This document shows, in pieces, positions 5,333 through 8,756 of a stretch of 8,756 bases of DNA. Below the pieces are notes generated by a model. The model ran no database searches, was not told where the DNA came from, and was given only the letters and a program-made list of their open reading frames with translations. Position 1 is the first letter of the stretch; the number at the start of each line of letters is the position of its first letter. Origin of the DNA: Bacteroidales bacterium (GTDB lineage Bacteria > Bacteroidota > Bacteroidia > Bacteroidales > JAAUTT01); assembly GCA_025350365.1 (NCBI GenBank), contig JANXXY010000124.1:1-8756 (forward strand). Reading direction: 5' to 3'. Made by a program: the position numbers and the translations under genes.

Positions 5333-7078
5333 ATGGCATTTACAGAGTTTCTTAAGGATATCATACGTATCGAATTACCCGCTTCGGAGGATTCAGATAA
5401 CAATAAAAGAAATTTCATTTATCTTGTTAGCTGGTTTGGTGCAATTTTTTTCCCAATTTTTTTTCTTACCGATTTGATCACAGAAAGTTACCTGAATGCG
5501 CTTGTTGAATTTATGGTTTTTATGCTTTTTGCGATAAACATTCTGAATATTAAAGCAAACAAATGGCACTATAATCATGGGTATTATAACTTAGCTATCA
5601 TCGGGTTACACCTTTTAATATTATTTATTACCGGAGGAACTTCAGGGCAAGGTCGTATGTGGCTCGTTAGTTTTCCTGTTATTTGTGTTTTTTTCTATGG
5701 GATTAAACTTGGTAGCCGAATTTCTTTTGGCTTTTTTGTTCTAAGTTGTATTATCACTTTTTTACCTTTCGAATGGAACGCAAGCTATACTATTCCGGTT
5801 ACTTTCAAAATTAAATTATTCTTTATCTACTTAGGTATCTTTCTAATGTGTTATGCATATATTAACTATATGATGAAACACCTATCTCAAATAAGACATA
5901 AAGCGCACAAACTTGAGATGGAACTTAAAGCCAAGGAAGAGTTTATTTCAAAACTATCTCACCAGATTCGAACGCCATTAAATAATATTATGGTGACCAC
6001 CAACTTGCTTACCTCAACAATTTTGGATGAATCTCAACAAGATTTTCTTGAAACAATACAGGCATCCACCAACAATCTGGTGAATGTTGTTAATAATATC
6101 TCGAAAGTATCGGCAATTGATTTTAGTAGTTCGGGAGTGTTAATTAGCTTTAATCTTCAGAGTACTATCAATAGCACAATAAAATTATTCCAAACATTAA
6201 ATTACAACAAAGTTAACTTACATTTAAAGCCACTTACTGATCTACGATACAACCTAATTGGCGATCCTGTAAAGGTAAAACAGATATTTTTAAATATTAT
6301 TGAGAATATATTACGAAATAGTTCCGAACAAAACATCACCATTAACATTTCTTATTCTGCTTTAAAAGAAACTGATAAATTATGCGAATTGTCCTTTAAA
6401 GTTGAAGCAAACGTCCCTTTAAATCTTGATAATTCGCAACTTGACACATTAGGGCAGATATATGAAACTAATACAAATGGAAGAGAATCAACTATTTTTG
6501 ATTTCACCATTGCAAAAAAACTAATTGAACATTCGGGCAGTCAATTGTTAGTTAACACAACAAAAGATTCGACAATTTTTTCATTTTTTCTTATTTTCAA
6601 TATTTCCAGTGCAAGTTTTATTGCGGAAATAAAAGATGCAATAATAGGTAATGATTACCAAAGTAATGTTTCTGCAAGGAAAATGCCGGTTATTGATTTA
6701 AAAGATTCAAATGTAATGTTGGTTGAGGACAATTTAATAAACCAAAAAATTGTTGTGCTTACTCTTCAAAAATTAATAAAGAATATCGATATCGCTAATA
6801 ACGGAAAAGAAGCGTTAGATAAATTCGGATTAACAAAGTACGATCTTATATTAATGGACATACAAATGCCGGTTATGGATGGAATTCTTGCCACAAAGAA
6901 GATAAGGGAATTAGAAGCCAGCACCAATCAGCACACACCTATAATCGCAATAACTGCCAACGCTCTTGCCGGAGATAAGGAAAACTGTCTTGCCGCAGGG
7001 ATGAATGACTATATAAGCAAGCCATTTCAAACGGAAATGCTGATCCAAAAAATGAAGAACCTGCTTGCCAGAAAATAG
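5333..7078 (+). CDS. Membrane hybrid histidine kinase with a degenerate ATPase domain
   Basis: A 581-aa hybrid sensor. About six membrane helices fill the N-terminus (28-50, 53-73, 85-101, 109-126, 130-147, 159-181), with no large periplasmic domain. A charged linker (183-205) leads to the HisKA dimerisation domain with KLSHQIRTPLNN, phospho-acceptor His210. The HATPase region (about 298-423) keeps GDPVKVKQIFLNIIENIL with the N-box Asn325. Where DxGxG should be it has VEANVPLNLDNSQL (357-370), and where the GTGLGL lid should be it has GRESTIFDFTI (383-393), so ATP binding is doubtful. The receiver (about 460-580) is intact: Glu465/Asp466, Asp509 in LMDIQMPVMDG, Thr541, Lys563. There is no DNA-binding output domain. 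It may act as a phosphate relay or phosphatase, or be phosphorylated by another kinase. It starts divergently from the secreted-protein operon; a functional link is inferred only. Confidence 0.9.
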   Translation: MAFTEFLKDIIRIELPASEDSDNNKRNFIYLVSWFGAIFFPIFFLTDLITESYLNALVEFMVFMLFAINILNIKANKWHYNHGYYNLAIIGLHLLILFITGGTSGQGRMWLVSFPVICVFFYGIKLGSRISFGFFVLSCIITFLPFEWNASYTIPVTFKIKLFFIYLGIFLMCYAYINYMMKHLSQIRHKAHKLEMELKAKEEFISKLSHQIRTPLNNIMVTTNLLTSTILDESQQDFLETIQASTNNLVNVVNNISKVSAIDFSSSGVLISFNLQSTINSTIKLFQTLNYNKVNLHLKPLTDLRYNLIGDPVKVKQIFLNIIENILRNSSEQNITINISYSALKETDKLCELSFKVEANVPLNLDNSQLDTLGQIYETNTNGRESTIFDFTIAKKLIEHSGSQLLVNTTKDSTIFSFFLIFNISSASFIAEIKDAIIGNDYQSNVSARKMPVIDLKDSNVMLVEDNLINQKIVVLTLQKLIKNIDIANNGKEALDKFGLTKYDLILMDIQMPVMDGILATKKIRELEASTNQHTPIIAITANALAGDKENCLAAGMNDYISKPFQTEMLIQKMKNLLARK

Positions 7079-7098
7079 ATTTCCTTCCGGAAATTTTT
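7079..7098 (+). terminator. Intrinsic terminator after the hybrid kinase
   Basis: Directly after the TAG stop, ATTTCC (7079-7084) and GGAAAT (7089-7094) form a 6-bp stem with a TTCC loop, followed by TTTTT (7094-7098). The position and the T-tract fit a Rho-independent terminator, although the stem is short. Confidence 0.55.
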
Positions 7099-7375
7099 AA
7101 ATCCACCGGTTAAATATTGAGATATTGAAGGCTGATCAGTATAGTTTACTAAATTGCTCAGAAAATGGCCTGAATAGGAAATGTACTTTCGAAATATTTT
7201 AATAAAAATAAATAAATAACCGCGAAAGATAAGGTTCGGCTAATAGGGAAATAACCTTAATTGGGGTTGTTTAGATGTTGGGGGGCAATGGAACTGGTTT
7301 TGTCGATAGGAAATTATTGAATATCAATTGATTTGATAAAAGTTAATGATTATAAACCAATTCAAAAATCGTATT
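7099..7375. other. Non-coding interval between kinase and barrel gene
   Basis: No gene is seen. AAGGTT (7231-7236) and AACCTT (7253-7258) form a weak inverted pair. The 13-mer TTAATTGGGGTTG at 7257-7269 also occurs inside the structured repeat at 8030-8042, and may be a relic of that element. No exact -7 consensus precedes the barrel gene; TTGATTTG at about 7328-7335 is one base off. Confidence 0.35.
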
Positions 7376-8001
7376 ATGGCTAAATCTTTTTTAATCTTTA
7401 CGTTATTGTTAATTGCAATGACGGGTTATGCCCAAGTAAATGGTGATTCTACAAAAAGGACTAAAGAGTTTTTAATAACCACGACTTCTTTAATCTCGGG
7501 GAATTATGGATTACAATATAAATTAAAGTATTTAAAAAATCCTTTCTTAGACTGGGATTAGCTTACGTTTATGATGATTATCGTTCTGATATCCCAAAAG
7601 TTTCGACTTCATATGCTACAAAAAATTCTGGTTCTGGATTTAGTATTACATCAGGTTTAGAAAAACGCAAAGTTATCTCTGAGGTCTTTGAATTTTCATA
7701 TGGATTAAATTTAGTTATATCTGGTGGTTGGGCTAAAACAAGGACTGAAAACCCTAATATTTCCTCAGCCTTACAAATTACAAATAAAAGCTATTTTATA
7801 TCTTCTGGAATTGGTTTTGATTTGGTAGCCATTATGAAAATTCATCAGAATTTCTATTTTGGAGCAGAGATTATGCCACAAATATTATATTCTTATCAAA
7901 ATGAATCAAAAAGTTCAAGCGGTGAACATAAAACGAATATGTTTAGAGCGGTACTGAATTCTCAAAATGCGACATTGGCATTGATTTACAGATTTAAATA
8001 A
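7376..8001 (+). pseudogene. Outer-membrane beta-barrel-like protein, split by a -1 frameshift
   Basis: The ATG at 7376 opens a signal peptide, MAKSFLIFTLLLIAMTGYAQ; an in-frame ATG at 7346 adds ten residues that spoil it. The first frame stops at 7559-7561 after 61 residues. The -1 frame is open from there to TAA at 7999-8001, with barrel-like alternating strands (FLRLGLAYVYDDYR; FEFSYGLNLVISGG; YFISSGIGFDLVAIM; FYFGAEIMPQIL) and an aromatic end, ATLALIYRFK. Joining at T TTA AAA (7531-7537) gives about 208 aa and the smooth sequence YLK-KSFLRLGLAY, typical of Bacteroidota outer-membrane porin-like proteins. One added A in the A6 run would do the same. So it is a recent pseudogene, a sequencing error, or a programmed frameshift. 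The exact family is not recognised. Confidence 0.7.
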
Positions 8002-8014
8002 AATTGCCAACCGT

Positions 8015-8133
8015 TAACTTCGCAAATATTTAATTGGGGTTGAAGTAATAATTTTAAAGGTTTTGCTACTATTTAAGTTTTATTGTACCATGATAGTGAA
8101 TTGCTCCGCCACTCCCAAACAAAACATATTGCG
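8015..8133 (+). repeat. Structured dispersed repeat, copy 2 (attC-like fold)
   Basis: The second copy of the element at 141-256, on the opposite strand, 119 bp long. It begins at TAACTTCGCAAAT, 13 bp after the barrel gene's stop, so like copy 1 it directly follows a gene. Its end arms (about 8022-8039 and 8113-8132) also pair, less perfectly than in copy 1, with small bulges. The apical part is conserved between copies, which is unusual for attC sites, where the loop normally varies. Beyond 8133 the copies diverge. Confidence 0.75.
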
Positions 8134-8166
8134 CTCCGATATACAACATTATAAAAAATCGCAACT

Positions 8167-8696
8167 ATGAAGAGATTGTTTCTGCTTTTAGCTATTGACT
8201 TCTTGATTTATATTAGTTCCTTTTCACAATTGGGGAAAATTACTATATTGGAATAGTGACAGATTATAATGAAAATCCCATTGATAGCGCTTTAATTGAA
8301 ATTAAGAAAATAGTTTTACAACATTATATTCAACATACTCAAGTAAAAACGGTGATTACTCCATGACTATTGATGAAGGTTTGTATATTGCTCTTTCGTG
8401 TATTAGATTGCGTAAAAAAGTTGAATTTTTTAAAAACTGACGATAATAAAAACAAAAAACAGGAAAATTCAGATGCAAGTGAAACTATTCTTCATGAAGA
8501 AGATTCTCATGGAATAAATACAATTCTCGGTATAGAAAAATCTCCCGCAGAAGAACACACAAAATATTTTAATCATCCTGAAGGAAATGAGTCTCCTTCT
8601 AATGATCAAGTGCGAACAGATCCTACTTATGAAAATTCAAAGGCCAAAGAGAATTTGGATGAAACCGATCAAAATGTGAAAGATGAGAAATATTAA
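8167..8696 (+). pseudogene. Frameshifted exported protein with a carboxypeptidase-regulatory-like domain
   Basis: The ATG at 8167 starts a signal peptide, MKRLFLLLAIDFLIYISSFSQ. The protein then continues in a second frame as GENYYIGIVTDYNENPIDSA (from about 8232), then in a third as NSFTTLYSTYSSKNGDYSMT and IDEGLYIALSCIR. This is the pattern of the CarboxypepD_reg-like beta-sandwich found in many exported Bacteroidota proteins: G-V-D--NPI--A-I, then G-YSM-ID-G-Y-AL. The last part, from about 8410, returns to the second frame with KKLNFLKTDDNKNKK and a charged, Asp/Glu/Lys/Asn-rich tail to TAA at 8694-8696. The first two breaks fit loss of one base in a G or A run (8232-8235 and about 8301-8304), so either recent decay or homopolymer sequencing errors is possible. 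The tail could instead be a separate short frame from about 8370. Confidence 0.6.
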
Positions 8697-8756
8697 TTTT
8701 ACAACCATAATCACTCTTTTAGGTATGGTTGCTTGCAAGGGAACTATAGATAGGAA
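8683..8756 (+). CDS. Start of a lipoprotein gene
   Basis: An ATG at 8683 opens a frame that runs off the right edge. The 24 visible residues, MRNINFTTIITLLGMVACKG then TIDR, form a lipoprotein signal peptide with a lipobox-like MVAC and Cys18 as the lipidated residue. The start overlaps the last 14 bases of the upstream reading frame, which suggests translational coupling with that gene when it was intact. The mature protein lies outside the window. Confidence 0.6.
   Translation, partial: MRNINFTTIITLLGMVACKGTIDR

Noticed and set aside
5393..5578. Minus-strand 61-aa frame
   Set aside because: It is antisense to the membrane region of the hybrid kinase and has no start signal or motif.
7346..7375. 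Upstream ATG start for the barrel gene
   Set aside because: It adds a polar ten-residue stretch before an otherwise ideal signal peptide starting at 7376.
141..8133. Composite transposon bounded by the inverted repeats
   Set aside because: No transposase, no target-site duplication seen, and the interval holds housekeeping-like genes in ordinary operons; the repeats look like independent elements after genes.

Overview
The window looks like chromosomal DNA of a Bacteroidota bacterium, probably a Bacteroidales/Marinilabiliales-type genome (inference). The signs are: strongly AT-rich DNA, weak Shine-Dalgarno sequences, near-consensus Bacteroidota -7 boxes (TAnnTTTG) before genes, signal peptides ending in AQ/GQ, and several secreted or outer-membrane proteins of kinds common in that phylum. 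Everything from 1 to about 5111 is on the minus strand and everything from 5333 on is on the plus strand, so the genes diverge from the 5112-5332 interval.

Left part (1-1247): the first codons of a secreted or membrane protein (1-53); a 116-bp structured repeat (141-256); a decayed VapC-type PIN toxin gene (254-666) whose upstream antitoxin gene (659-895) is still intact; then a 352-bp non-coding stretch ending in three tandem 37-bp hairpins with UUCG-type loops (1093-1227). Middle-left (1248-2590): a VIT1/CCC1-family Fe/Mn transporter co-transcribed with an unrecognised 89-aa protein, followed by an array of three 67-bp palindromic repeats bracketed by a 15-bp inverted copy.

Middle (2594-5111): a likely operon of three exported proteins of unknown function. 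A 230-aa Tyr-rich protein comes first, then two tandem paralogs of 282 and 283 aa. Divergent from it is a 581-aa membrane hybrid histidine kinase (5333-7078) with intact phospho-acceptor His and receiver Asp but an ATP-binding domain that has lost its glycine boxes. Whether it senses or controls anything made by the operon is only a positional inference.

Right part (7376-8756): an outer-membrane beta-barrel-like gene interrupted by a -1 frameshift exactly at a T TTA AAA heptamer, a second copy of the structured repeat in opposite orientation (8015-8133), a multiply frameshifted gene with a carboxypeptidase-regulatory-like domain, and the start of a lipoprotein gene that overlaps it.

The main leads are the pair of attC-like structured repeats that each follow an accessory gene, the two arrays of hairpin repeats, the pseudo-kinase-like hybrid sensor beside the secreted paralog operon, and the frameshift site. 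No complete mobile element, rRNA, tRNA or CRISPR array was found.
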